Assembly (NCBI GenBank): GCA_028714035.1
Contig: JAQTNA010000012.1
Location: 25,857-89,856 of the forward strand
Length of the DNA stretch: 64,000 nucleotides
Source of the DNA: Rhodocyclaceae bacterium
Lineage (GTDB): Bacteria > Pseudomonadota > Gammaproteobacteria > Burkholderiales > Rhodocyclaceae
Direction: 5' to 3'
Numbering within the stretch: the stretch's first letter is position 1; every line of letters begins with the position of its first letter. The position numbers and the translations under genes were made by a program. A model generated the notes under the pieces. The model ran no database searches, was not told the origin of the DNA, and was given only the letters and a program-made list of their open reading frames with translations. Shown one piece after another: positions 1 to 8,879 of this stretch.

Positions 1-111
1 GACGGTATCTACCAGCTCGTGGGTTTGAAGCTGCCGGACCAGTTCAAAGGTGTAACGGCCAATACCCGTCAGGGGATATCTGAGCGAATCAATGGATACT
101 ATGACTTTCAT
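1..111 (-). CDS. Glycosyltransferase, N-terminal 37 residues only (runs off window)
   Basis: The minus strand opens with ATG at 111 and stays open to the window edge. The start MKVIVSIDSIRYPLTGIGRY is typical of GT4-fold retaining glycosyltransferases, in which the Thr-Gly-Ile-Gly-Arg-Tyr segment forms the first nucleotide-sugar binding loop. Start supported by a GGGGAG purine run about 10 bases upstream. It lies 18 bases after the rmd stop on the same strand, so it is probably cotranscribed with gmd-rmd. Family inference: a D-rhamnosyl- or mannosyltransferase using the GDP-sugar made upstream. The catalytic part lies outside the window. Confidence 0.72.
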   Translation of the reverse strand, partial: MKVIVSIDSLRYPLTGIGRYTFELVRQLQTHELVDTV

Positions 112-129
112 GGCCCCGGGGTCTCCCCG

Positions 130-1029
130 TCACTGTCCCGGGACGGCAAGCATCCACCCAAGGGTGTCCCGCAGCTGTGGAGTCTCCCACTCGCCCACCA
201 GCGTCTTCAGGAGGCCGGCATCGCCACACAAGGTGCGAACCTCATTGTCCCGGACAAAGGCGGGATTCACCTGAACCTCGATGCGATGCCCCGTCAGGTT
301 CTCCGCCGTGGCGATGACCTCACGCAAGGAATGCGTCGTGCCCGAGCACACATTCACCGCCTGCCCCACCGGCGCCGCCTCGATCAGGCGCCGATAAGCC
401 CCGACCACGGCTCGCACGTCACTGAAATCCCGCCACACGTCCAGATTACCCAGTTCGATGACCGGCGCACGCCGGCGGAAATGGGCAACGATCTTGGGGA
501 TGAGGAAACTCTCGGACTGGCCGACGCCGGTATAGTTGAAGGGCCGGGTCAAGACGATGGGCAACCTGCCCATCCACAGGCGCGCCAGGTATTCCATGGC
601 CACCTTGCTGACCGCATAGTCGTTGGCCGGGTTGAAGGGCGTGTCCTCGGCGAGCATCCCCCCGACGCCGTTGCCATAGACGTTGGCACTGCTGGCAATC
701 AGCACGCACTTCAGATCGAGGTGGGCACTCGCCAACGCTTCCAGGAGGTTGCGCGTACCGACGGTATTGACCCGGTAGAACTCGCCCGCATCCCCATGGC
801 CGACAAAGGCGATCCCCGCCAGGTGCGCGACGACATGGGGCTTGACCCGCTCGACGACCCGACGCAGAGACGCAGCGTCGCCCAGATCCGCGGCAAATAT
901 ACCCTCCTCCTCGCGCCCTTCCAGTTCGGCCCCGAACACCTGGTAACCGTTTGACCGAAGTTCCTCAGCGAGATAATACCCGGTGAAGCCTTGTATGCCT
1001 GTGATCAGGGCGCGAAGTGGCGGCTTCAT
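130..1029 (-). CDS. rmd: GDP-6-deoxy-D-lyxo-4-hexulose reductase (GDP-D-rhamnose synthase)
   Basis: 299-residue extended SDR. It should reduce GDP-4-keto-6-deoxymannose to GDP-D-rhamnose in the cytoplasm. Visible features: a Rossmann glycine motif near residue 10 (GIQGFTGYYLAEEL), an ASSANVYG segment near residue 115 with the catalytic Ser region, and Tyr-X3-Lys in YAVSKVAMEYLARLW near residue 138. Length fits Rmd (about 300). Its ATG lies 1 base beyond the gmd stop, so the two are translationally coupled, as in Pseudomonas A-band loci. GDP-fucose synthase is less likely because Rmd proteins lack the epimerase Cys/His region. The choice of Rmd over a 4-reductase of other stereochemistry rests on family resemblance and context. 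Confidence 0.85.
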   Translation of the reverse strand: MKPPLRALITGIQGFTGYYLAEELRSNGYQVFGAELEGREEEGIFAADLGDAASLRRVVERVKPHVVAHLAGIAFVGHGDAGEFYRVNTVGTRNLLEALASAHLDLKCVLIASSANVYGNGVGGMLAEDTPFNPANDYAVSKVAMEYLARLWMGRLPIVLTRPFNYTGVGQSESFLIPKIVAHFRRRAPVIELGNLDVWRDFSDVRAVVGAYRRLIEAAPVGQAVNVCSGTTHSLREVIATAENLTGHRIEVQVNPAFVRDNEVRTLCGDAGLLKTLVGEWETPQLRDTLGWMLAVPGQ

Positions 1030-1030
1030 G

Positions 1031-2095
<1,065 letters not shown>

Positions 2096-2217
2096 TTACT
2101 TAATGGAGCATACAAACTCATTGCATGCTCCCCTAGTTTCTATTATTACTACGGCCATGCACATCTCTAATAGACCAAGCGTCCAATTATACTTCAGATA
2201 TGACATCGCCAACCAGA

Positions 2218-2540
2218 CTAATGACATTCCACAATGCTGCGCCAACCTGGTAAATCACCGGCCTTCGGCGGGCCACCAGACCACCCATTCCACATGGCAG
2301 TGCGCCGGATCGCCTCTTGGAGAGGCACGGTCTGGCGCACACCCAATTCCTCGCAGATGCGCCGGACATCCGGCACATATCGGCCCGGATTCCAGCCGCT
2401 GTCTGCTGATGAACAGCCTGGCACCTCGAAGGCCCGCCCAGGCTGGCCCCACCCCCCAGGGTATCGTCGAGGTTCCTCGCAAGCGACCACGAAACATCCG
2501 GCTTCACGGTATCGCCCGAGCCAGCCATGCCATCATTTTC
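2218..2540 (-). pseudogene. Decayed C-terminus of an NAD-dependent epimerase/dehydratase
   Basis: No intact gene. Between 2382 and 2281 the minus strand encodes RYVPDVRRICEELGV followed by TVPLQEAIRRTAMW. This is the usual C-terminal helix pattern of extended-SDR sugar epimerases (YVPD-x-RA-x-ELG ... EAIRRT-x-W). A different frame, about 2530-2460, gives a GSGDTV...DDTLGGGA stretch that resembles the segment normally preceding it, so at least one frameshift separates the two. The 5' part of the gene is absent; an IS30-type transposase fragment abuts it. Inference: remnant of a sugar gene broken when the adjacent AT-rich block was exchanged. Confidence 0.5.
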
Positions 2541-2727
2541 GGTCAATTGCTTGCTCCATGGCATTGCGATGCAGCCCGGCGTTGCGCTGAAGCTCGCGGC
2601 TGATCGTCGAAGCCGAGCGATCCAGTATGTGGGCCGTGGCCCGCATACTGGATCCCTGCCGCCTCATGCTCGCGATCGTCATCCGGTCCTCCGGTTTAAG
2701 CCGTTGATAGGTCGTTTGTTTTTGCAT
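2533..2727 (-). mobile_element. IS30-family transposase fragment (N-terminal HTH only)
   Basis: ATG at 2727 begins MQKQTTYQRLKPEDR and continues through an IS30-type helix-turn-helix (ATAHILDRSASTISRELQRN). Similarity stops after about 50 residues and the frame closes at 2533; IS30 transposases are normally about 320-390 residues with a DDE catalytic core, which is wholly missing. What follows reads into the epimerase remnant. A likely terminal repeat lies just upstream at 2741-2770. This marks the border between gmd-rmd and the AT-rich O-antigen block. Confidence 0.8.
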
Positions 2728-2740
2728 GCACACACCCTGG

Positions 2741-2770
2741 CAATTCAGGTGTTGCACTTCAGATTTGAGG
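2741..2770. repeat. Probable IS30-type terminal repeat
   Basis: The segment containing GTGTTGCACTTCAGATTTGA sits immediately outside the transposase start codon, where an IS30 left end would lie. A closely similar sequence occurs at 4231-4257. No second end bounding the transposase fragment was found downstream of it. Confidence 0.4.
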
Positions 2771-2870
2771 CCGCCGAGCCAAATCCGGAAGAATTACGAC
2801 CCTACGATTATAATTGGCGGATTAAAAGCCGAGAACCACACGAGAGCCTCGCACAAAATCAAGACTCCAG
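2771..2870. other. AT-rich spacer between IS remnant and gtrA
   Basis: Low-GC spacer with no credible reading frame. It separates the IS remnant from the 3' end of the GtrA-like gene. Together with 2072-2532 it forms the roughly 800-base junction that holds no intact gene. Confidence 0.5.
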
Positions 2871-3278
2871 TCACTTGACTTCAATTTTCGGCGACATAGA
2901 CCGAAATACAAAATACTTCATTACAAAAAAACCAAGAATAACAACCGGTACCGTTGCAATGGCACCAGCTTGATACGCATTAAACGAAAAACCAATACAA
3001 ACGCTAATAATCCATATATTAACCACGTAGAGCGCCGCCCAAGAAAAAGCGTACTTTACGAACGAGGCCCGGGACATACCATTGAAGACGACCGATCCTT
3101 GCGTAACATAACTAAAAAAAACACCTACCACAATGGAAATCAACGAAGCGGCCCTGTAACCCAGCCCAATGAACACCATCAACGAATACACACCGTATGA
3201 GAAAAGCGTATTAAATACGCCAACGATCACATATCGAAACACTTGAACAGACAAACATTTACTGAGAATGTGAACCAT
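2871..3278 (-). CDS. gtrA: GtrA-family polyprenyl-phosphate-sugar flippase
   Basis: 135-residue integral membrane protein. GtrA proteins are thought to flip undecaprenyl-phosphate-linked sugars across the inner membrane for O-antigen side-branch addition. Four hydrophobic segments are visible (roughly residues 12-32, 35-58, 75-98, 103-125), with the family hallmarks RYVIVGVFNTLFSYGVY near the start and a FVMKYFVF ending segment. ATG at 3278 is chosen because family members begin a few residues before the first helix; longer in-frame starts would overlap the upstream gene. It lies 13 bases downstream of the GT2 gene. The partners expected beside it (GtrB and a GT-C transferase) are 5-9 kb upstream instead. 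Confidence 0.82.
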   Translation of the reverse strand: MVHILSKCLSVQVFRYVIVGVFNTLFSYGVYSLMVFIGLGYRAASLISIVVGVFFSYVTQGSVVFNGMSRASFVKYAFSWAALYVVNIWIISVCIGFSFNAYQAGAIATVPVVILGFFVMKYFVFRSMSPKIEVK

Positions 3279-3291
3279 TTCCAAAACACCA

Positions 3292-4122
3292 TCACCGAAC
3301 AATGAAGCGATAAAACACCCGCCTAGCAACCTCATTTAGCTTGGCCGCACACATTCCGGAAAAACGATCGGTCCACGCTATATTAACGCCGCCGCTATGT
3401 GAAACATGATCAATAAATCTGCAAAATTCGCTCGACTGCTTTGCGCCGATTTCCACGCTCCAAGACCCTTTTGAAACTCTAAACGAACTCAACGGCTTGT
3501 CAATATAGAAAGCATCACCATACTCCAACAACCGGAACCAATAATCAAGATCAATTACGTACGGAATTTTTCCACTAAAATATCCAACCTGCCTCGCGCT
3601 CTCAGATCTAAAAAGAACCGCCCCCGGCTCCCCGACTAGATTGGTACCCCGCCGGATACACAACGTTTTCAGAAAATTTGCCGAAAATACACCTTGGACG
3701 CCCGCCCCGAGTCGGCGCGTCGTTATCACATTACCTTTATCGGATATCACATGCCGCGCACAAAACACGAAGCTAAGACGCTTATCAACGTCCGACTCAA
3801 GAACTTTGACCTGATCATTTAAGCAGTCTTCATCTAGAATATCATCATGCGGAAGTAGCTTAATATACCGACCACGGGCAAGCGAAAGACATTTATTCCA
3901 GTTCTCTTCCGCACCGATGTTTGTCTCATTCCGAACATAGATAATTCTAGGGTCGCGGTAAGCACGCACTATATCCATAGTCCCGTCCCCAGAATCATTG
4001 TCAACTACCAATAATTCAAAATCTCGGAAGGTCTGAGCAAGCACTGAATCAATCGCCGCCTTAATAAACTTCTCGCCGCAGTAAACGGGGACTGCAATCG
4101 TTACCATCGGATTTTGCATCAT
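3292..4122 (-). CDS. Family 2 glycosyltransferase
   Basis: 276 residues. The GT-A fold is clear: VTIAVPVYCGEKFIKAAIDS at the N-terminus, VVDNDSGDGT near residue 40, and a metal-binding LPHDDIL (DxD-like) near residue 92. A second acidic region (VIDLDYWFRLLEYGD) near residue 190 resembles the acceptor/base motif. There are no membrane segments, so the enzyme is cytoplasmic or peripheral. It sits directly downstream of the dideoxyhexose reductase and upstream of gtrA in an AT-rich stretch. Inference from position only: the transferase for the CDP-3,6-dideoxyhexose made by the five genes upstream. Donor and linkage cannot be read from sequence. Tandem ATGs at 4122 and 4119 are both possible starts. 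Confidence 0.85.
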   Translation of the reverse strand: MMQNPMVTIAVPVYCGEKFIKAAIDSVLAQTFRDFELLVVDNDSGDGTMDIVRAYRDPRIIYVRNETNIGAEENWNKCLSLARGRYIKLLPHDDILDEDCLNDQVKVLESDVDKRLSFVFCARHVISDKGNVITTRRLGAGVQGVFSANFLKTLCIRRGTNLVGEPGAVLFRSESARQVGYFSGKIPYVIDLDYWFRLLEYGDAFYIDKPLSSFRVSKGSWSVEIGAKQSSEFCRFIDHVSHSGGVNIAWTDRFSGMCAAKLNEVARRVFYRFIVR

Positions 4123-4224
4123 TTACGTACCCCACAATCCTTTCGCCGAAAATACCGGTCCAATAATCCATAACTCGAAACATGCGTTACAAATAAAACA
4201 CCAATATTTTCGGCACAAGATATC

Positions 4225-5169
4225 TTAGCGGATCAGTTGTTGCACGTCAGATTTCGGACTGCCACGGATAATTTCACTAATACCGGACACCAAATCAATC
4301 TTAGCCTGCCAACCCGGAAGACAATGCCCCCCCGACCAAGGCTGCATGACTTCACGCTCACGATACGGTCGGGCACCCCAGCGTATATTCAGCGGAGTTC
4401 CCATCTGTTCTGAAAAAATCTTCACTATATCCCTAAGCCGTAACGGTTTGCCGGTAGTCACCCCGTAAACCTCGGATGATTTAACTAGCCCATCCCGCAA
4501 CCTGCGGGCAGCAACGATAAAGCATTCAACGACATCATCCACGTGGACCAAGTCAATTTTCTGCTCGCCCGGCGACATTTCCAGTGCCTCTCCACTTTTA
4601 GCCGCACGCCTTAATAGAGGGATAAGCTTCGGACGAGGATCATCTACCCCATAAGTATCAAACAATCGCAGCGTAATCATCCTTAACCCGCGGGCCTCGG
4701 AATAATAACGGGCAATATCCTCGAAGGCTTGCTTGGTCGCCGCGTATAGATTTACCGGATTATAATCACAACCTTCAAACACCTGCCACGATGTACCGGT
4801 ATTGATAAGATTACGCACTCCAGCACGGTCCATGGCTTCCAGAAGTTGGGCACCGAATTGAACATTGCTCGCGATCAAGTCGTCGACGTCTGATGTCTTA
4901 TGTTGAGCCAAGAATAGTGAGGCCAGGTGGAATACGATATCGGGCCGGCTATTACTAACAGCAGCCGCAACCGATTCCATTGATCCATCATAATAATGAA
5001 CGGCAACCGCCTTGCAGAAAGGTTCCAGCGCAATCAAATTCGCTTCGGGACGCACGATCAAGTGAACAACCCATCCGGACGTAACTAAGCGCGCAACGAG
5101 TTTAGACCCAATGTAACCGCTGCCACCTGTTACAAGAACACACGGCTTCTCACGCTTATCGCTCTTCAT
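4225..5169 (-). CDS. ascF: CDP-3,6-dideoxy-4-hexulose 4-reductase (AscF-like SDR)
   Basis: 314-residue extended SDR. Glycine motif VTGGSGYIGSKLV near residue 13, FHLASLF near 80, TGTSWQ near 122 and YAATKQAFEDIARYY with catalytic Tyr/Lys near 145. The DLVHVDDVVECF segment near 205 is typical of nucleotide-sugar reductases. It follows rfbF, rfbG, rfbH and a RmlC-type epimerase in one operon, so it should perform the last step, 4-keto reduction to a CDP-3,6-dideoxyhexose; with an epimerase present the Yersinia product would be CDP-ascarylose. ATG at 5169 is used (a TTG at 5187 is also in frame); it overlaps the epimerase gene by 14 bases. Stereochemistry, and hence the symbol, is inferred from context. 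Confidence 0.68.
   Translation of the reverse strand: MKSDKREKPCVLVTGGSGYIGSKLVARLVTSGWVVHLIVRPEANLIALEPFCKAVAVHYYDGSMESVAAAVSNSRPDIVFHLASLFLAQHKTSDVDDLIASNVQFGAQLLEAMDRAGVRNLINTGTSWQVFEGCDYNPVNLYAATKQAFEDIARYYSEARGLRMITLRLFDTYGVDDPRPKLIPLLRRAAKSGEALEMSPGEQKIDLVHVDDVVECFIVAARRLRDGLVKSSEVYGVTTGKPLRLRDIVKIFSEQMGTPLNIRWGARPYREREVMQPWSGGHCLPGWQAKIDLVSGISEIIRGSPKSDVQQLIR
4231..4257. repeat. Second copy of the IS30-end-like sequence, overlapping a gene 3' end
   Basis: GTTGTTGCACGTCAGATTT here matches GTGTTGCACTTCAGATTT at 2750-2767, with further partial matching on both sides. It overlaps the last codons of the upstream reductase gene, so the residues SDVQQLIR come from it. It may be a solo IS end or chance; comparison with a complete IS30-type copy would decide. 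Confidence 0.35.
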
Positions 5170-5710
5170 ACACAAATGGGCTTTCAAAATTCACGAAAGG
5201 CATAAAACCTGAATCACGCTCCGACAACATAGGCACACTTACCGGCCAATCAACCCCTACCGAATCCCAACGAATTCCAAGATCATGCTCTGGCGAATAT
5301 ACTGAGCTTACTTTATACACCAATACTGCAACATCGCTGGTCACGCAGAACCCATGCGCCAAACCACTTGGAATGTATATATAATTCGCTCGATCGGCAC
5401 TTAACTCAAACGAGCGAACCATTCCATACGTAGGCGAGCCAATCCGCAAGTCAAGAACGACATCGAAAACCTCGCCTTGAACACAGTACACGACCTTATT
5501 ATGATCCTTTGGCGGAACCTGGAAATGTAAACCACGCACCACCCCACGCCGCGACACAGAGTAATACTCTTCATCGAAATCTGTTTCAAGCCCGAATTCT
5601 CGAAACGCATCACGATGGAACACCTTCACGAACCTACCACGAGAATCAGATAAGATACGCGGCTGAATCTCAAAGCACCCAGCTATTTCGGATGTTCGTA
5701 ACTCAAACAT
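5156..5710 (-). CDS. ascE: RmlC-type sugar epimerase, probable CDP-3,6-dideoxyhexulose 5-epimerase
   Basis: 184-residue cupin of the dTDP-4-dehydrorhamnose 3,5-epimerase family (usual length 180-190). Visible hallmarks: the RGLHFQ motif near residue 60 with the catalytic His, the IPSGLAHGF motif near 113, and VYKVSS near 130 with the catalytic Tyr. No rmlA, rmlB or rmlD occurs in the window. The gene is wedged between rfbH (adjacent, no gap) and the reductase (14-base overlap). The more economical reading is therefore the AscE role: inversion at C5 of CDP-3,6-dideoxy-4-hexulose, turning a D-series sugar into an L-series one. A dTDP-rhamnose role remains possible if rmlABD lie elsewhere. Confidence 0.72.
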   Translation of the reverse strand: MFELRTSEIAGCFEIQPRILSDSRGRFVKVFHRDAFREFGLETDFDEEYYSVSRRGVVRGLHFQVPPKDHNKVVYCVQGEVFDVVLDLRIGSPTYGMVRSFELSADRANYIYIPSGLAHGFCVTSDVAVLVYKVSSVYSPEHDLGIRWDSVGVDWPVSVPMLSERDSGFMPFVNFESPFVYEER

Positions 5711-7027
5711 TTAAAAGTTAACACCAAAAAGAAACTCAATTTTGGCAGCGACGTAGTTCAACACGTCCTCGGTAAGGCCCGGATATACGCCAATCCAGAA
5801 CGTGTTGTTCATCACGATATCCGTATTGGTCAGTGTTCCGCTGACGCGGAAGTTGCGGCCAATCATGTAGGGCTGGCGTGTAAGATTTCCGGCGAACAAC
5901 AGACGGGTGCCGATCTTGTTCTGATCTAGGTATTGCAGCAGATCAACGCGGGCCACCGGCGCACTCTCGCGCAAAGTAATGGGAAAACCGAACCAGGATG
6001 GCTCCGAGTTCTCCGTCGCCTCGGGCAGAATCAGGAACTCTTCACAGGACTTGAGGCGTTCCTTGAGGAATGCGAAGTTGTCCTTGCGCTGCTGTATGAA
6101 GGCGGGAGCCTTGTCCAGTTGCGCCACGCCGCAGGCTGCCTGCATGTCGCTGATTTTCAGGTTGTACCCCAGGTGGCTGTAGGTATATTTGTGGTCATAG
6201 CCTTGAGGCAGGTCGCCCAGCTTCCAGCAGAAGCGCTTGCTGCACGTATTGTCCTTGCCCGGCGGGCAATAGCAATCCCTTCCCCAGTCCCGGAAGGATT
6301 CGGCGATGAGCTTGAGTTGGTCGTTATTGGTAAACACCGCACCACCCTCCCCCATGGTGATGTGGTGGGCGGGATAGAAGCTCAGGGTACCAATATCGCC
6401 GAAGGTACCGACGAGCTGGCCGTCATAGGTCGAGCCCAGGGCGTCGCAACAATCCTCGATGAGCCAGAGACCGTGCTTCTTGGCGATGCGGGTCACCTCG
6501 GCGAGGTTGTACGGGTTACCCAGGGTATGGGCAAGCATGATGGCCTTGGTCTTCGGACCGATCGCCGCTTCGAGCAGGCTGACATCAATGTTGTAGGTAC
6601 CGAGTTCGACGTCCACAAACACCGGTACGGCGCCGAACTGCAAGATGGGATTGACGGTGGTGGGAAAGCCGGCGGCAACGCCGATCACCTCGTCACCCGG
6701 CTTGATGGCGCGTTCGCCGAGCCTGGGGCTGGTGAGCGCGGAAAATGCCACCAGGTTGGCCGACGAACCGGAGTTCACCGTCATCAGGTGCTTCACGCCG
6801 AGGAAAGCCGCCAGGCGCTTCTCGAACTCGTCATTGAAGCGACCCGTGGTCAGCCAGCCATCCAGCGAAGCCTCCACCATGTTCTTGAGTTCGGCGGCGT
6901 CCAGCACTTTGCCGGACGGCGGCACGACCGAAACGCCCGGAGTAAAAGCCTGGGGAGCGTATGCGATGGCAGCGTACTCTTCCACGAGCGCCGCAATTTT
7001 CTGGCGAATTAGTTGCCTATTATCCAT
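5711..7027 (-). CDS. rfbH: CDP-4-keto-6-deoxy-D-glucose 3-dehydrase (E1, PMP and [2Fe-2S])
   Basis: 438 residues, the full RfbH/AscC length. This enzyme removes the C3 hydroxyl of CDP-4-keto-6-deoxyglucose using pyridoxamine phosphate and an iron-sulfur cluster. The fold is that of the DegT/DnrJ aminotransferases, but the PLP-binding Lys is replaced by His in [14 protein letters not shown] (near residue 220), the diagnostic change for a dehydrase. Cluster ligands fit the E1 pattern: a Cys in IEDCCDALG, then CYC and CPPGKDNTC giving C-X-C-X7-C. Base composition is visibly GC-richer than its AT-rich neighbours. Electrons normally come from an E3 flavo-iron-sulfur reductase (AscD/RfbI), which is not in this window. 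Confidence 0.96.
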   Translation of the reverse strand: MDNRQLIRQKIAALVEEYAAIAYAPQAFTPGVSVVPPSGKVLDAAELKNMVEASLDGWLTTGRFNDEFEKRLAAFLGVKHLMTVNSGSSANLVAFSALTSPRLGERAIKPGDEVIGVAAGFPTTVNPILQFGAVPVFVDVELGTYNIDVSLLEAAIGPKTKAIMLAHTLGNPYNLAEVTRIAKKHGLWLIEDCCDALGSTYDGQLVGTFGDIGTLSFYPAHHITMGEGGAVFTNNDQLKLIAESFRDWGRDCYCPPGKDNTCSKRFCWKLGDLPQGYDHKYTYSHLGYNLKISDMQAACGVAQLDKAPAFIQQRKDNFAFLKERLKSCEEFLILPEATENSEPSWFGFPITLRESAPVARVDLLQYLDQNKIGTRLLFAGNLTRQPYMIGRNFRVSGTLTNTDIVMNNTFWIGVYPGLTEDVLNYVAAKIEFLFGVNF

Positions 7028-7029
7028 GA

Positions 7030-8106
7030 CTATTCAGACGTACCTTTTTCATATTCGGAGATTTGCGCAAGCGTAATGGCGCGCATATCGGCGCCATAGA
7101 GGAGAGCCCGGTGCCATGTGGCGATGCTCGCCAAAGTGTGGGCAAGTTGCCAGCGTGGCTGCCAGCCCAGTTTACCGCGGGCCTTGGAGCAGTCAAGCTT
7201 GAGGTAATGCGCTTCATGCGGCTGCGGGTTCCGATCCAACTGCCATCGCGCCCCGTCGCCCCATTGTTTAGTAAGCTGCTCCACAATCCATTGCACCGGC
7301 TTGGCGTCTTCATCGGCGGGGCCGAAGTTCCAGCCTTCACCGTAAGCCGGACCTTCGATATAGAGCTTTTCCGCAAGCGTCAAATAACCGCTCAAAGGCT
7401 CCAATACATGCTGCCAGGGGCGAATCGCATGCGGACTGCGGATCAACACCGCCTCGTCCTTTTCGATGGCGCGCAGAATGTCCGGGATCAGCCTGTCGCC
7501 GGCCCAGTCGCCACCGCCAATGACATTTCCGGCCCGGCCCGTGGCCAGGGCCACTCCGTGCTCGGCATGTTTCGCCGGATTGAAGTAGGAACTGCGGTAG
7601 GCCGACGCCACGAGTTCTGCGCAGCCCTTGCTATTGCTATAGGGATCATAGCCCCCCATGGGCTCATTCTCCCGATAGCCCCAATGCCATTCCTTGTTCT
7701 CGTAGCACTTGTCGCTGGTCACGACAACCACCGCGCGTACAGAACTTGTCGCCCGCACGGCCTCCAGCAGGAGCACAGTTCCCATCACGTTCGTCGAATA
7801 CGTCTCGACCGGATTGACATAGGAATAGCGGACGAGAGCCTGGGCCGCCATGTGGATCACCACCTCGGGCCGCGCCGCCTGCATGGCCCTGGACAACAGC
7901 GCCCCATCGCGAATGTCGCCGATGACCGACGTCATGCCGTTCACCACGCTGGCCGTCTCGAACAGATTGGGATTGGATGGCGGCTGGAGCGAAAAACCCG
8001 TCACTTCGGCACCCAGACCCTGTAGCCACAGGGATAGCCAGCTGCCCTTGAAACCAGTATGACCGGTCAGAAAGACTCTACGGCCCTTCCAAAATGAACT
8101 ATCCAT
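7030..8106 (-). CDS. rfbG: CDP-glucose 4,6-dehydratase
   Basis: 358-residue extended SDR. N-terminal [17 protein letters not shown] is the RfbG-type Rossmann motif, [14 protein letters not shown] lies near residue 75, [12 protein letters not shown] with the catalytic Asp-Lys near 125, and [13 protein letters not shown] with Tyr/Lys near 152. It converts CDP-glucose to CDP-4-keto-6-deoxyglucose, the RfbH substrate. The start at 8106 overlaps the rfbF stop by one base (TGATG); a longer in-frame start at 8136 would intrude into rfbF and is unlikely. The gene is GC-rich like rfbH and unlike AT-rich rfbF, suggesting mosaic assembly. Confidence 0.96.
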   Translation of the reverse strand: MDSSFWKGRRVFLTGHTGFKGSWLSLWLQGLGAEVTGFSLQPPSNPNLFETASVVNGMTSVIGDIRDGALLSRAMQAARPEVVIHMAAQALVRYSYVNPVETYSTNVMGTVLLLEAVRATSSVRAVVVVTSDKCYENKEWHWGYRENEPMGGYDPYSNSKGCAELVASAYRSSYFNPAKHAEHGVALATGRAGNVIGGGDWAGDRLIPDILRAIEKDEAVLIRSPHAIRPWQHVLEPLSGYLTLAEKLYIEGPAYGEGWNFGPADEDAKPVQWIVEQLTKQWGDGARWQLDRNPQPHEAHYLKLDCSKARGKLGWQPRWQLAHTLASIATWHRALLYGADMRAITLAQISEYEKGTSE

Positions 8107-8879
8107 CACCACACCTTCCAAGGCGCGTCGCCACACTGCCAGAGTTCTTCAAGATGCTGTTTGTCTCTTAGCGTGTCCATTGGCTGCCAGAATCCGGAAT
8201 GAGTAAACGCCTTAAGTTGGCGCATCTCTGCAAGCCGCTCTAGCGGCTCACGCTCCCAAATGGTCTCGTCCGCATCGATCAGATCAATCACTTTGGGTGA
8301 AAGAACGAAGAAACCACCGTTTATCAGACCACCGTCACCCTTCGGCTTTTCCATAAACGAAGTAACACCGTAGTCTTCAGAAATATTTAGTGCGCCAAAT
8401 CGTCCGGGCGGATATACAGCAGTCACACTCGCCATAAGTCCATGATCCCGGTGGAAACCAATCAATCTATTGATATCAACATTACCAACGCCGTCACCGT
8501 ACGTAAAACAAAATGCGTCCTCGCCTTTTAAATACGCAGCAACCCGTCTTAAACGTCCCCCTGTCATAGTACCTTCACCTGTATCAACCAAGGTGATGCG
8601 CCAGGGCTCGGCGTGACGTTGATGAACCTCCATACTATTGTTCTCCATATCAAACGTAACATCTGACATGTGCAAGAAATAATTTGCGAAGTACTCCTTG
8701 ATCAAATATCCTTTATAACCACAACAAATGACGAAATCATTAATTCCATGGGCGGAGTAAATTTTCATAACATGCCAAAGAATCGGTTTGCCGCCGATCT
8801 CAATCATCGGTTTTGGCTTGACGCCTGTTTCCTCAGAAATTCGACTACCAAGCCCACCTGCCAAGATAACAGCCTTCAT
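8106..8879 (-). CDS. rfbF: Glucose-1-phosphate cytidylyltransferase
   Basis: 257 residues, the family length. It opens with [19 protein letters not shown], the nucleotidyltransferase P-loop variant, followed by [28 protein letters not shown] near residue 130 supplies the metal-binding Asp, and [16 protein letters not shown] near 180 binds sugar phosphate. It makes CDP-glucose from glucose-1-phosphate and CTP, the entry step to all CDP-3,6-dideoxyhexoses. One-base overlaps at both ends (TAATG with the upstream membrane protein and TGATG with rfbG) indicate tight cotranslation. AT-rich relative to rfbG/rfbH. Confidence 0.96.
   Translation of the reverse strand: MKAVILAGGLGSRISEETGVKPKPMIEIGGKPILWHVMKIYSAHGINDFVICCGYKGYLIKEYFANYFLHMSDVTFDMENNSMEVHQRHAEPWRITLVDTGEGTMTGGRLRRVAAYLKGEDAFCFTYGDGVGNVDINRLIGFHRDHGLMASVTAVYPPGRFGALNISEDYGVTSFMEKPKGDGGLINGGFFVLSPKVIDLIDADETIWEREPLERLAEMRQLKAFTHSGFWQPMDTLRDKQHLEELWQCGDAPWKVW

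Noticed and set aside
19..954. Long plus-strand open frame opposite rmd
   Set aside because: Antisense shadow of a clear SDR gene; the translation has no family pattern.
5156..5710. Assignment of the epimerase to dTDP-L-rhamnose synthesis
   Set aside because: No rmlA, rmlB or rmlD in the locus, while CDP-sugar genes abut or overlap it on both sides; kept only as an alternative.
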